Source: Desulfurococcales archaeon
GTDB lineage: Archaea > Thermoproteota > Thermoprotei_A > Sulfolobales > Desulfurococcaceae
Reading direction: 5' to 3'
Assembly: GCA_015520735.1 (NCBI GenBank)
Contig: WAPN01000006.1
Coordinates: 1 to 64,000, forward strand
DNA length: 64,000 bases
Part shown: positions 7,280 to 15,600 of the stretch, in pieces
How the letters are laid out: each line of letters opens with the position of its first letter
Position numbering within the stretch: the stretch's first letter is position 1
Notes under the pieces: generated by a model
Seen by the model: only the letters and a program-made list of their open reading frames with translations
The model's database searches: none
Told to the model about the DNA's origin: nothing
Program-made: the position numbers and the translations under genes

Positions 7280-8332
7280 CTACTTGTGTTTCTCTTCGTA
7301 TTCTTTCTTTAGTTGTTCATAGATTTCACGTCCCTTATCTGTAAGCTTTATTATGTTGTATTTACCAGCTCTAATTATCTCAACTATGCCCTCCTCCATT
7401 AATCTCTTGACTCTTCGAGATATCGTTGACTTTGGACGACCCGTAAGTGTGACTAATCTGCTCTGCTTGATCCCTTTTTCTCCAGCATCGCCAACGAGGA
7501 GGATTATGTGTTTCACCGTGTCATCGCTTAATATATCGCCTGAAGGCATGGTCTCGATTTCTATCTTCCCTCCCCCTCTCCTCCTATATAGGGCAACCAC
7601 AGCTAGTCCAAGAGCTATAATCAATAAGCCTATGATTATACTCCACGGATTTATTCCGCTAATATGCTGCTGTATGACAGTGTTTCTGGACGTAGTATTT
7701 GTTTTTCCTAGGGAAGCGGTTGTAGTACGGGGAGAAGAGGTTGCTTGTGTCTGGGAAACTATCTGTTGTGACACAAGTGTTACAACATATATCATTGGTT
7801 GACCAAGTCTTATAATTACACAATTGGTGCCGTTCGTGATGGATTCGGGTTTGGGTGCAACAAAGACATTATATTTTCCGAAAATAGTTATCGTTCCCGA
7901 TAAAGAAGATGCTGTAAAGTTCTCAAGGTTTATTGTGATTGCGTAAACACCTATTGATACCTCATCACTTATGCCTGAAACAACATATTCAATTGTAATA
8001 TACGAGGTGTTATAAGCTAGGATATCGAGTACGGAGTGTTTTTGGTCAAGGGTATAAGGTAGTTCCTCATTGGAGCTACTTTTAACATTAACGATTGTTA
8101 TGTTTTTACCCGGAATAAGTGGGGCTGTAATGTTTGCCACTACTGTACCCTTTAGAGAAGAATTTAAAGCTATCGTCTCGACGACATAAGAAACATCGGT
8201 AACTGGATCTATATTCATAGTGAAACTTATACGTGAAATACTGGCTGAAGCCGCAGAACACAATAATATCGCCAATACCGAGACTATTACCAGTGATGTC
8301 GCTATAATTGTTCGGCTTTGCATATTTATCAC
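7280..8332 (-). CDS. Membrane-anchored winged helix-turn-helix protein
   Basis: A 350-residue protein with three parts. An N-terminal signal or anchor (about 8-28) leads into an extracellular beta-rich domain with many Asn-x-Ser/Thr sites (30-195). A Ser/Thr-rich linker (195-225) and one membrane helix (about 230-250, followed by RRRGGG as cytoplasmic stop) come next. The cytoplasmic winged helix (about 270-345) contains GIKQSRLVTLTGRPKSTISR as the helix-turn-helix, then a wing and a Lys/Glu tail. The layout suggests a one-protein sensor that ties an outside signal to DNA binding. The stretch 8333-8479 upstream is AT-rich with TATA-like sequence. An ATG three codons in (8323) is an alternative start. 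Confidence 0.75.
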   Translation of the reverse strand: MINMQSRTIIATSLVIVSVLAILLCSAASASISRISFTMNIDPVTDVSYVVETIALNSSLKGTVVANITAPLIPGKNITIVNVKSSSNEELPYTLDQKHSVLDILAYNTSYITIEYVVSGISDEVSIGVYAITINLENFTASSLSGTITIFGKYNVFVAPKPESITNGTNCVIIRLGQPMIYVVTLVSQQIVSQTQATSSPRTTTASLGKTNTTSRNTVIQQHISGINPWSIIIGLLIIALGLAVVALYRRRGGGKIEIETMPSGDILSDDTVKHIILLVGDAGEKGIKQSRLVTLTGRPKSTISRRVKRLMEEGIVEIIRAGKYNIIKLTDKGREIYEQLKKEYEEKHK

Positions 8333-8479
8333 TGGTTTTTCTCATCCTACATAAAGTTTTGATCCTTTATGTGTATATTTAAGTATAATTGGTTAAATTT
8401 TTAATAAAAAGCAACTCTGTTTAGAATTAATAAAAACTGTATTGGTACAAAAATAATTATTAATTATCTCTAGAGGAAA

Positions 8480-9706
8480 TCATCCTCTAGGGTGATGCAT
8501 TAAAACATGCACGATCATTGTTGTTTTGAATAGCTGTACTAGATCTATATGTGCACCAGTAGTCTTGTTTATCTCATGACTTAGCGTCATAAGCACTATG
8601 TCGAGCAACCTAATGCCCGTGGCGCCCGTCTTGTTGTATAGTCTATATGTTATATTTCTAACATGTTCATATAATTTAATGGGGTTCATGAGGTCCTTCT
8701 GCGCTCTCCACTTCATTACGGCTCTTGCTGTATCGGGATATCCGCTAGCCATGACGAGCACTCCTGAAGCTATCTTAGCTATAGTATCTACTGATGCATG
8801 GTTTATTTTCTCAGCCACTATCCTTGCTTCTCTGTGGATCGCTATCCTGATCTCAGCTATTCTTCTTTCCCTTATCATTGCCATAATACGTTCTCTTATT
8901 ATCGGAGGTAGACGATCAATAACCTTCTTGATTATCATTGGGTTAATCTCGGCTCTGCGTATTAGTGTAAATAGATCTACAGGATGCTTGAAGCCCAGTT
9001 TTTCCGCAACAGAGGACACTATGATCAATCCATATGTTTTGACGTAAGTGCTATAGGCTTTTATCGACTCGACAAGCGCTGGTTTGATGAACCCGTTCTT
9101 GAGCAGTTTTAGAGCAATATTCACTTCCCCATCGGCTATTATAGTGCTAATCTTCATTTCGGGCGGTAGGACAATACTGAAGTTTTCCGCAATTCTTGCC
9201 ACATTGCCCACTAGTTTTCTCATCTCACCAATTAATCGTAGAACTGCAAAGACTGTCTGATTAGTCACAGTCTTGTTTTCTCCTAAGTTGTCATTGATCG
9301 TTTTCCGTAGTACAATGTATGCTGTAGCGGGCGCTAATCCATAGATTAAAGCAGCCCTTATAGCGAGGTGCTTAGCAACCGTTTGGTTTATTGATGATAC
9401 TTGTTTGGCCTGTTGAAGCAACGCATCTCCTCTTTTTATGATCACTTTGGCTAGCGTAACGTTATATGATAATGCCCATCTGAGTATAGGCATGCTCTCA
9501 TTTTTGACAAGATAAGCTATCTGTATTGCTTTACTATACGTTATGTTCTCTGAGAGCAACCTATCTATATTATTGTGAGGGGGCACATTGGGTTGTGTGT
9601 TCGATTTGTTGGAAGCCATTGTTAAGGGTGCTACAGCTGTTGTTGCTAGGGACAATGCTATTATTGCTATGATCAGTAATCCTATAGGTTTTACCAGGCC
9701 CTTCAT
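8480..9706 (-). CDS. Secreted helical protein of unknown function
   Basis: About 408 residues. The ATG at 9706 is chosen over the longer reading to 9823 because it is preceded by GGTGGTC at good spacing and starts a textbook signal sequence (MKGLVKPIGLLIIAIIALSL, then ATTAVAP). The mature protein is almost entirely helical and rich in Ala, Ile, Lys and Arg, with a run of basic residues near the middle (IMAMIRERRIAEIRIAIHRE) and no cysteine cluster or C-terminal membrane anchor. I recognise no family. It is divergent from the gene at 9799 and may be a surface or periplasm-like space protein. Confidence 0.6.
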   Translation of the reverse strand: MKGLVKPIGLLIIAIIALSLATTAVAPLTMASNKSNTQPNVPPHNNIDRLLSENITYSKAIQIAYLVKNESMPILRWALSYNVTLAKVIIKRGDALLQQAKQVSSINQTVAKHLAIRAALIYGLAPATAYIVLRKTINDNLGENKTVTNQTVFAVLRLIGEMRKLVGNVARIAENFSIVLPPEMKISTIIADGEVNIALKLLKNGFIKPALVESIKAYSTYVKTYGLIIVSSVAEKLGFKHPVDLFTLIRRAEINPMIIKKVIDRLPPIIRERIMAMIRERRIAEIRIAIHREARIVAEKINHASVDTIAKIASGVLVMASGYPDTARAVMKWRAQKDLMNPIKLYEHVRNITYRLYNKTGATGIRLLDIVLMTLSHEINKTTGAHIDLVQLFKTTMIVHVLMHHPRG

Positions 9707-9798
9707 ACTCGACCACCGATGAGCTTCTTTAAGTACCTGTTTATAAAAGGGATATGATGGGACAATACTTGGTCCGGTCTTTGTAATCTTGTGGAACG

Positions 9799-10449
9799 GT
9801 GGAACCATTGAATAATATATCATATGGTTGGAGATATGACTGGCTTATTAGTTGTCCACATATAGTATTTATGAGTACGGGACAATGGCACGGCCATAGA
9901 CTCTATGTAGGCATTCCTTTAGTGAATTCTAGAACAAACATATTTGAAATAAAGGGTAAAATAGTAGTCAAAAAAACTTTGCCAGTATCCGGAGAGCATA
10001 AAATACTTTACGAAAACTACTGTACGGATATACTCAACAATTCTAATGGAACAACTATTTTCCTTGAATCTCTTAGCATGAGCGAGGATCCAATTATTAA
10101 AACGGCTTACTATGGTGGATACAATGTTTTCATAGACGGGGGCGAAAAAGAGGTTGTGATATCAGAAATTGTTGCTGATAATATATATGTCTACCTAGAT
10201 AGGGAACTGATTAGCTCATATAAAATCATTAGCCCCGAGCTCGGCGATCTCATTGTACTAGCCTTATCTCTAAGAAAAGGCGATCTCAGGAAGTATTGGG
10301 GAACATCAGCCGTTGGCTTAAGAGATGATATTACAGGTGAACTACTCGTTTTCAGTGAAAACATCATACCTGGGAAGAGATTGTTTAAGGTCGACAATAT
10401 CGGTATTAGACATGTAGTTAAATCAAATTTCGTTGGATGCAGGGAATAG
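9799..10449 (+). CDS. Hypothetical protein
   Basis: A 216-residue protein with no motif that I recognise. Its composition (balanced charged and hydrophobic residues, GYNVFIDGGEKEVVISEIVADNIYV split here as a beta-rich middle) is like a real soluble protein, and the reading frame is clean. The start is uncertain: the GTG at 9799 gives the full frame, and the ATG within FMSTGQW near 9871 is an alternative. A C/D sRNA lies 15 bases after the stop on the same strand, so that sRNA could be processed from its 3' UTR. Confidence 0.55.
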   Translation: MEPLNNISYGWRYDWLISCPHIVFMSTGQWHGHRLYVGIPLVNSRTNIFEIKGKIVVKKTLPVSGEHKILYENYCTDILNNSNGTTIFLESLSMSEDPIIKTAYYGGYNVFIDGGEKEVVISEIVADNIYVYLDRELISSYKIISPELGDLIVLALSLRKGDLRKYWGTSAVGLRDDITGELLVFSENIIPGKRLFKVDNIGIRHVVKSNFVGCRE

Positions 10450-10461
10450 AGCTTTCCCGGC

Positions 10462-10521
10462 GCCGATGATGATTCTCACAGCCATAATGGATAAGATGAC
10501 AGAGGAGGTTTCGGCTGAGGA
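10462..10521 (+). ncRNA. C/D box sRNA
   Basis: Plus strand: C box ATGATGA (10466-10472), a possible D' box TGGA (10488-10491), C' box AGATGA (10494-10499) and D box CTGA (10515-10518). The bases CGCCG before the C box and CGG before the D box could form a short terminal stem. The D guide (CAGAGGAGGTTTCGG) would pair with CCGAAACCTCCTCTG. The D' box is weak, so only the D guide is considered firm. It sits between the end of the hypothetical gene (10449) and nnr (10580). Confidence 0.65.
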
Positions 10522-10579
10522 CAAGATATAGTATTTCTTTTCCATACAGAACATATATAGTGTAATCAAGGGTGATTAC

Positions 10580-12091
10580 ATGACAATAACAGTCAAGGAT
10601 ATGAGAATAATTGAACTTAATACAGTTTCTCTAGGCATACCACTAATAAGGCTCATGGAGGCAGCGGGTAAAAGTGTTGCAGAGGTAATAATTTCCAGGC
10701 TAAAGCCTGAAGAAGCCGGAAGAATAGTGGTTCTCATGGGAAGAGGTGGAAATGGTGGCGATGGCGTTGTCGCTGCAAGGTACCTTGATTCTTTTGGCTA
10801 TAATGTTGAAATACTTCCCGCATACAGGGAAGAGCTCATAAGTCATCCCGACACTCTTGAAAACTACTCAATAGTAAAGAGGCTCACCACTATCAGGATC
10901 CATAAACCAGGTAAGCTCGACATATTAGATGGTGCTGGCGTAATTATTGATGGCCTTCTCGGCACGGGTGTAAAGGGCGAGCTGAGAGATCCTATAAAAT
11001 CTATTGTGGAGAAAGCAAACAAGGTAAACGCGAAATTAAAGGTATCAATTGATACACCTACGGGTCTGAACCCCGATACAGGAGATATTCATGGAATAGC
11101 CTTCAAAGCAGATATAACAGTTACTTTCCACGATCTAAAGCCTGGCCTTCTAAAGCACAAAGATATAGTTGGAGAGATCATAGTGGCGGACATAGGAGCT
11201 CCTCGGGATGCTATAATCTATGTTGGTCCAGGAGACATAGTTTACAATGTTCCGGAGAGGCCTAAGGATGCACATAAGGGTAGCAGTGGTAGAATACTTG
11301 TTATAGGAGGAAGCAACAAATATACCGGGGCACCAGCACTTGCTGGTCTCGCCGCTCTGGCAGCAGGATCTGATCTAGCATTTATCGTATGCCCAGAATC
11401 CATCAGGGATATCATCGCGGGATATAGTCCTGAATTAATAACAATCCCTTATCCAGGAAAATACCTCAGCATAGAGTCCCTCGACTACATTCTGAAAACT
11501 ATAGAGGAGTATAGGCCCCATGTAATTGTAGTTGGTCCCGGCCTTGGGCGTCGCCCTGAAACACTTGAGGCCATTAGGAGATTGCTCGACAAACTAGTAG
11601 AAGAGAACAAGAGAATCATTATAGATGCTGACGCCCTAAAAGCAATAGATTATGATCGAATGAAATTTAAAGGAAAGGCTGTCTTAACGCCTCATCGTGG
11701 CGAGTTCAAGTCAATTACAGGAAAAACAGTTGAGCAGGGACAAAAGGGAGCAGAGATCGTGGTCGAAGCTGCACGTCGGCTCGAAGCAACTATTCTATTG
11801 AAAGCACCGATCGATATTATAAGTGATGGGAAACGGCTAAAATACAATAGAACAGGCAACCCCTACATGGCAATTGGTGGAACAGGCGATGTACTGACTG
11901 GAATAGTTGCAAGCATGTACGCGTTAACAGGAGATCCCTTTGTATCAGCATCTATTGCCGCCTATATTAATGGCTTGGCAGGCGATTATTTGCTAAAAAA
12001 TGGCGAGAAGGTCTTGCCCACTAATATAATTAAAGTTATAGACAAGGTTATTAAGGATCCCCTTAATATCCATATTAATACTTATACCTAA
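10580..12091 (+). CDS. nnr: Bifunctional NAD(P)H-hydrate epimerase / dehydratase
   Basis: Repairs NAD(P)HX, the hydrated form of NAD(P)H that accumulates quickly at high temperature. The N-terminal YjeF_N epimerase domain (1-215) has the GRGGNGGDG loop at 54-62 and GLLGTGVKG near 130. The C-terminal ribokinase-fold ADP/ATP-dependent dehydratase (about 225-500) has the GSNKYTGAP nucleotide-site region, TPHRGEF and the catalytic GGTGDVLTG near residue 435. At 503 residues it is the usual fused length. The start ATG follows GGGTGATT. A C/D sRNA precedes it on the same strand. Confidence 0.93.
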   Translation: MTITVKDMRIIELNTVSLGIPLIRLMEAAGKSVAEVIISRLKPEEAGRIVVLMGRGGNGGDGVVAARYLDSFGYNVEILPAYREELISHPDTLENYSIVKRLTTIRIHKPGKLDILDGAGVIIDGLLGTGVKGELRDPIKSIVEKANKVNAKLKVSIDTPTGLNPDTGDIHGIAFKADITVTFHDLKPGLLKHKDIVGEIIVADIGAPRDAIIYVGPGDIVYNVPERPKDAHKGSSGRILVIGGSNKYTGAPALAGLAALAAGSDLAFIVCPESIRDIIAGYSPELITIPYPGKYLSIESLDYILKTIEEYRPHVIVVGPGLGRRPETLEAIRRLLDKLVEENKRIIIDADALKAIDYDRMKFKGKAVLTPHRGEFKSITGKTVEQGQKGAEIVVEAARRLEATILLKAPIDIISDGKRLKYNRTGNPYMAIGGTGDVLTGIVASMYALTGDPFVSASIAAYINGLAGDYLLKNGEKVLPTNIIKVIDKVIKDPLNIHINTYT

Positions 12092-12160
12092 GTAGAGGAG
12101 TAGGTAAGTTAATTAAACTAATAAAGCCTTAAAGTGAAATAGTGGCTTAAGTGATACGCT

Positions 12161-12286
12161 ATGAAGGAAAAGAATGAAAAGAAGTATTCTCTCGAAGACG
12201 AGGAGGAGCTAGATGTAGAGTTTCTCACAGACGAGTACTATTCTAGTTGTAGAATGTGCCCCTTTAGGGGCTTCTGTAGAACATAA
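12161..12286 (+). CDS. Small Cys-rich acidic protein (41 aa)
   Basis: A 41-codon frame: a charged N-terminal half (Lys/Glu-rich, then LEDEEELDVEF) and a C-terminal knuckle S-C-R-M-C-P-F-R-G-F-C-R with three cysteines in CxxC-x5-C spacing. The ATG at 12161 lies 69 bases after nnr, and the stop is 33 bases before the YkgJ-like gene, which also carries metal-binding cysteines. Base composition and codon use resemble neighbouring genes. It may be a small metal-binding or redox partner. No homologue is recalled, and a chance reading frame cannot be excluded. Confidence 0.5.
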   Translation: MKEKNEKKYSLEDEEELDVEFLTDEYYSSCRMCPFRGFCRT

Positions 12287-12319
12287 TCCAACAAAATCTT
12301 CATTGCGCGGTGAAAAAGT

Positions 12320-12898
12320 TTGTCGTCGAGATACCTGGTTGTGAAAAAAGGCGAAAAAGTGAGAGTAAAGTGCCAGAGGAGCGGTAGATGCTGCACCTCC
12401 GGCCCTAATGTAGGATTGACAGCATTCGATGTATGCCGTATTGCCAAGTATCTTGGAGTAGAGTGGAGGGAGCTTAGAGGAAAATACATAATCGCTATAG
12501 TGGCTGACGTATTCGCTATACCTGCTCTCAGAGGCGTTGGGACAGGAAGGTGCGCATTCCTCAAGTACGAGAATAGAGTGCCAGTATGCAGTATCTATCC
12601 GGTTAGACCGTTGAGGTGTCGTTTATATCCTTTCTTGCCTGCTTCTCCGAGTGTTAGAGATAAGGTTTATGTGGATACTTTCTGTCCAGGAGTCGGAAAG
12701 GGCGAGGAAATCGAGCCTCCATGGAAGCTCCTAGATATCTACTATGAGGAACAACGCAAGCACTATGAGAGATTATTTGAGCTGGTGTTTAAGGAGGGGT
12801 ATGAGCCGCTCGAAGCACTAGAGAAACTTATCGATGAAGTATGTGAACAATACAGTATATCGAGGAATGAAATCATCGATGAAGATGTAGATCAGTAA
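12320..12898 (+). CDS. YkgJ-type Zn/Fe-chelating cysteine-cluster protein
   Basis: About 192 residues. The family signature is present: C-x5-C-C near the N-terminus (VKCQRSGRCC), later C-x3-I-Y-P-x-R-P-x-x-C-R (CSIYPVRPLRCR) and a further Cys in DTFCPG. These residues bind a metal ion or cluster in the YkgJ (UPF0153) family; no substrate is known. The given start is a TTG. However, an overlapping frame from GTG 12310 encodes VKKFVVEIPGCEK, the typical opening of relatives, and joins this frame if one A of the A6 run at 12344-12349 is skipped. The true N-terminus may therefore lie at 12310 through slippage, or this copy carries a 1-nt insertion. Confidence 0.75.
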   Translation: MSSRYLVVKKGEKVRVKCQRSGRCCTSGPNVGLTAFDVCRIAKYLGVEWRELRGKYIIAIVADVFAIPALRGVGTGRCAFLKYENRVPVCSIYPVRPLRCRLYPFLPASPSVRDKVYVDTFCPGVGKGEEIEPPWKLLDIYYEEQRKHYERLFELVFKEGYEPLEALEKLIDEVCEQYSISRNEIIDEDVDQ

Positions 12899-12975
12899 CA
12901 GCTCAAGAACCGATGAGAACTATCGCGTAGCCCAATCTTTTCCGTAATGGGCAAAATATCATTATCCGGATATAG

Positions 12976-13593
12976 GTGAAAGTGTTGAAGTGCCGTGACA
13001 CACTAGATATTATTTCTTTATGGCTGAAGGCAGGAAGCGTTGACGTCGATAATCTCGTCGATTTCCCGTGGGAAGTCGAGAGGAGAAACGATTTTATTAG
13101 GGCTGTTCACCCCAAGTATCCAGTGGAGATCAATATTTATTGCGATGACGAAATAGGTGTGTTGAGGTTACAGATCATACTCCCCGTAGCAACCATTGGG
13201 CTTGACTCGGAGAAGAGAATATTTATTTATCGTAAGCTACTGAAAATGAATGCACTGCCCCTGACGAAAGCAATGCTTACAGGAGACGATGACTATATCT
13301 CGATAGCATCTGATCTAAGTATCAAGAGCCTGGGTAAGTCAGAATTCAATGATGCACTAGCCCTTCTATTAGCAACTCTAAATTCACTAGCAAAAATACT
13401 TGATCTAACCGATGTATTATCAGAAGCGATGATGAAGGGTTTGATCAAGCTTGTTAAAAAACATATTGATGAAGGCTATGGTAGGGATAGGCTTCTTGAG
13501 TATTTAGTAAGAGTTGTTGGCTTAACACGAGAGGAGGCCGTGTCTTTGCTTAGAGAGGTTCTAGGCCCAGAGGATCAAACAATTTATCTGTGA
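12976..13593 (+). CDS. Hypothetical protein, possibly YbjN-like fold
   Basis: A 205-residue soluble protein starting with GTG after AGGTGAAA. The first 130 residues (hydrophobic beta strands around VEINIYCDD and VLRLQIILPV, then a helix with KLLKMNALPL) look like the one-domain YbjN or secretion-chaperone fold, which is a weak structural impression only. The last 50 residues form a helical tail with a UBA-like pattern (RLLEYLVRVVGLTREEAVSLLREV). Its 3' end overlaps the convergent BtpA gene by 10 bases. Confidence 0.55.
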   Translation: MKVLKCRDTLDIISLWLKAGSVDVDNLVDFPWEVERRNDFIRAVHPKYPVEINIYCDDEIGVLRLQIILPVATIGLDSEKRIFIYRKLLKMNALPLTKAMLTGDDDYISIASDLSIKSLGKSEFNDALALLLATLNSLAKILDLTDVLSEAMMKGLIKLVKKHIDEGYGRDRLLEYLVRVVGLTREEAVSLLREVLGPEDQTIYL

Positions 13594-14378
13594 ATGTTCT
13601 TCTCTAACCGTACAAGTAGTTTTTTAGCCTTATTAACGAGGGTTTCCACTTTTTTCTCATCGACAGGATTATATATAATTCCATCTTTCTTTAAATATGT
13701 GCCAACGATAATACCATCAGCGATTGATATATATGAGCCTATATTATCAACTGTTACTCCGCTGCCTACAATAACAGGTATATTCTTCACGTATTTCTTA
13801 GCCAGGAATACTTTCAAAGGATCTGTTTTCTTACCAGTAGCGTGACCAGTTACTATTATTGCGTCTGGATGTCCCCGAGTTCTAGCGTTCTCGAGTGCAT
13901 CAATGAATGACAGTATTGGCTTACTATGCTTCACATTTATATCAACGTATATTCTAACACTGGGAGAAACCTTATTCCTTATTCTAAGAAGCGGGTGGGC
14001 TATTGGGAATAAGAGGCCTTCTGGAGCCCATACTGGTTCAATAAATGTGTTTACCCTGATAAAGTCCGCTTTACATTCAGCAGCTATCTTGAGAGCATCT
14101 ATACCTGCGTTTCTCAAAACATTGACACCAATTTCTATTTCCGGATACTTCTCCCTCAACATACAGACTATCTCCTTCATAAAATCGATCGATTCCTGCG
14201 GAGGCCTAATAGCAAAGGGGGAGTCGCCATAGTTTTCAACAATAAAACCGTCAACACCGCCTCTAACTAGTTTATCCGCGTCACTAAGACCGCGCCTCAA
14301 AATCGTATCCCGATTACCGCTATAGAGGGGCGAGCCAGGAAGTGGTAATAGGTGAACCATACCATATATCTTGAACAT
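13584..14378 (-). CDS. BtpA/SgcQ family TIM-barrel protein
   Basis: A 264-residue TIM-barrel protein of the BtpA family. Signature segments: MVHLLPLPGSP at the N-terminus, GGVDGFIVENYGDSPF near 43-58, ADFIRVNTF, then VDINVKHS and IIVTGHATG near 145-185, and a final GSGVT followed by ADGIIVGTYLKK near 210-232. In cyanobacteria BtpA aids photosystem I assembly, which cannot apply here; archaeal members are of unknown function and probably bind a phosphorylated substrate at the GSGVT/ADGIIVG loops. The ATG at 14378 is preferred over the GTG two codons upstream because of GAGGG spacing. Confidence 0.85.
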   Translation of the reverse strand: MFKIYGMVHLLPLPGSPLYSGNRDTILRRGLSDADKLVRGGVDGFIVENYGDSPFAIRPPQESIDFMKEIVCMLREKYPEIEIGVNVLRNAGIDALKIAAECKADFIRVNTFIEPVWAPEGLLFPIAHPLLRIRNKVSPSVRIYVDINVKHSKPILSFIDALENARTRGHPDAIIVTGHATGKKTDPLKVFLAKKYVKNIPVIVGSGVTVDNIGSYISIADGIIVGTYLKKDGIIYNPVDEKKVETLVNKAKKLLVRLEKNIHR

Positions 14379-14492
14379 TTCCACGAAACCCTCGTTTACC
14401 GAGTTTCAACACTACTTATCATCGTAAATTATAGATTTTTAACTAAACCATTATCTGGGACAAAACAGTATGTATAGGGTGGTGCATTATAG

Positions 14493-15599
14493 ATGAAACG
14501 CGGGACACTATTTGTTTTGGGAGCATTTCTGTTCATCTTGATATTACTGTCCCCAAGAGCATACAGTATACCGGAAAGAAATACCGAATACATTCCCGGA
14601 ACAATAGGTGTTTCTGATCTGTCAACTTTTATCAAGAGTTTGGAAGAATTAAAAAACCTAAACGATCCAGTTGCTAATATGTACATAGAAGAAATAAAAT
14701 CTAGCATTAGTAGCGGCGACTACGATGAGGCAAACAAGCTATTAGCAGAGCTCCAGACTTATCTCAAGGAAAAGTATGGCAATAATCTCTCTGGCTTAGA
14801 TCCGGAGCTCGCTAAAGATATAGCTTTCATAGAGTCCATTAAAGAAGTAAATGAACGGGGCGCCATAATAGATATATCGAAATATTTGAATAACTTGGCC
14901 GGTCTGATAAAGAATCCTGATGAGCTTAAGCAACTTCTTGATATCGCGAATAAGCTTGAGAATGGTTTGCCCTTATCTGATGCTGAGAAAGCCTTGCTTG
15001 GAAAAATGCTTGAAGCTTTCAACATTAAAGAAGCTAGTTCAAGCAATATTTCACTAAACGAACTAAACAACTTATTCAATAATACAGGTATAAACAATAT
15101 AACCATACCAAAGATATCTGTTCCATCGTCACTGAATATGTCATTACCCTCATCTAATCCCTCAATTCCAAGCCTAGTCTCACTGGGATCGCCAAGTAGT
15201 CTAGTCCTACCTAGCATCCCGACCCAGTACCTAGTCGCCGTACTAATACCAGTTATTATAGCTTCCATGATTTATCTTGCCAGAGATCGGTTTTCAACAA
15301 TACACTTATCAATAAGAAAGAAACTGGCCAAAGCCATAGCGATTACAATGTCAAGGATTAAACATATAGATGACCCTGTAGCCAGACTATATAGGATATG
15401 GTTAAGCATAGCCAAAACATTCGGTTATCCACGCCATTCATGGGAGACTCCAAGAGAACACCTGCAGAAGATCCGTGATGATATTCTGAGGAAACGTGGT
15501 TCGATGATCGTTAAGTTATACGAGATGAAATTCTATGGAATGAAGGAGCCTAGATCCGATGAAATAGAAAAAGCCAAAAAAGAACTAGAGGCGGAATAG
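14493..15599 (+). CDS. Secreted/membrane protein with C-terminal DUF4129
   Basis: First gene of a MoxR operon. The signal peptide (about 1-25) is followed by an outside helical region (30-180), a Ser/Asn/Pro-rich linker (185-240), one membrane helix (about 247-265) and a cytoplasmic DUF4129-type tail (YRIWLSIAKTFGYPRHSWETPREH, described here in parts near 310-335). DUF4129 domains occur at the C-terminus of transglutaminase-like membrane proteins in MoxR/DUF58 operons; here no transglutaminase domain is attached. The next gene starts one base after its stop, so translation is probably coupled. Likely a subunit of the envelope-associated MoxR system. Confidence 0.75.
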   Translation: MKRGTLFVLGAFLFILILLSPRAYSIPERNTEYIPGTIGVSDLSTFIKSLEELKNLNDPVANMYIEEIKSSISSGDYDEANKLLAELQTYLKEKYGNNLSGLDPELAKDIAFIESIKEVNERGAIIDISKYLNNLAGLIKNPDELKQLLDIANKLENGLPLSDAEKALLGKMLEAFNIKEASSSNISLNELNNLFNNTGINNITIPKISVPSSLNMSLPSSNPSIPSLVSLGSPSSLVLPSIPTQYLVAVLIPVIIASMIYLARDRFSTIHLSIRKKLAKAIAITMSRIKHIDDPVARLYRIWLSIAKTFGYPRHSWETPREHLQKIRDDILRKRGSMIVKLYEMKFYGMKEPRSDEIEKAKKELEAE

Positions 15600-15600
15600 A

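Noticed and set aside
9707-9823. N-terminal extension of the secreted helical protein
   Set aside because: The extension lacks a ribosome site, precedes a perfect signal peptide and overlaps the divergent gene start region.
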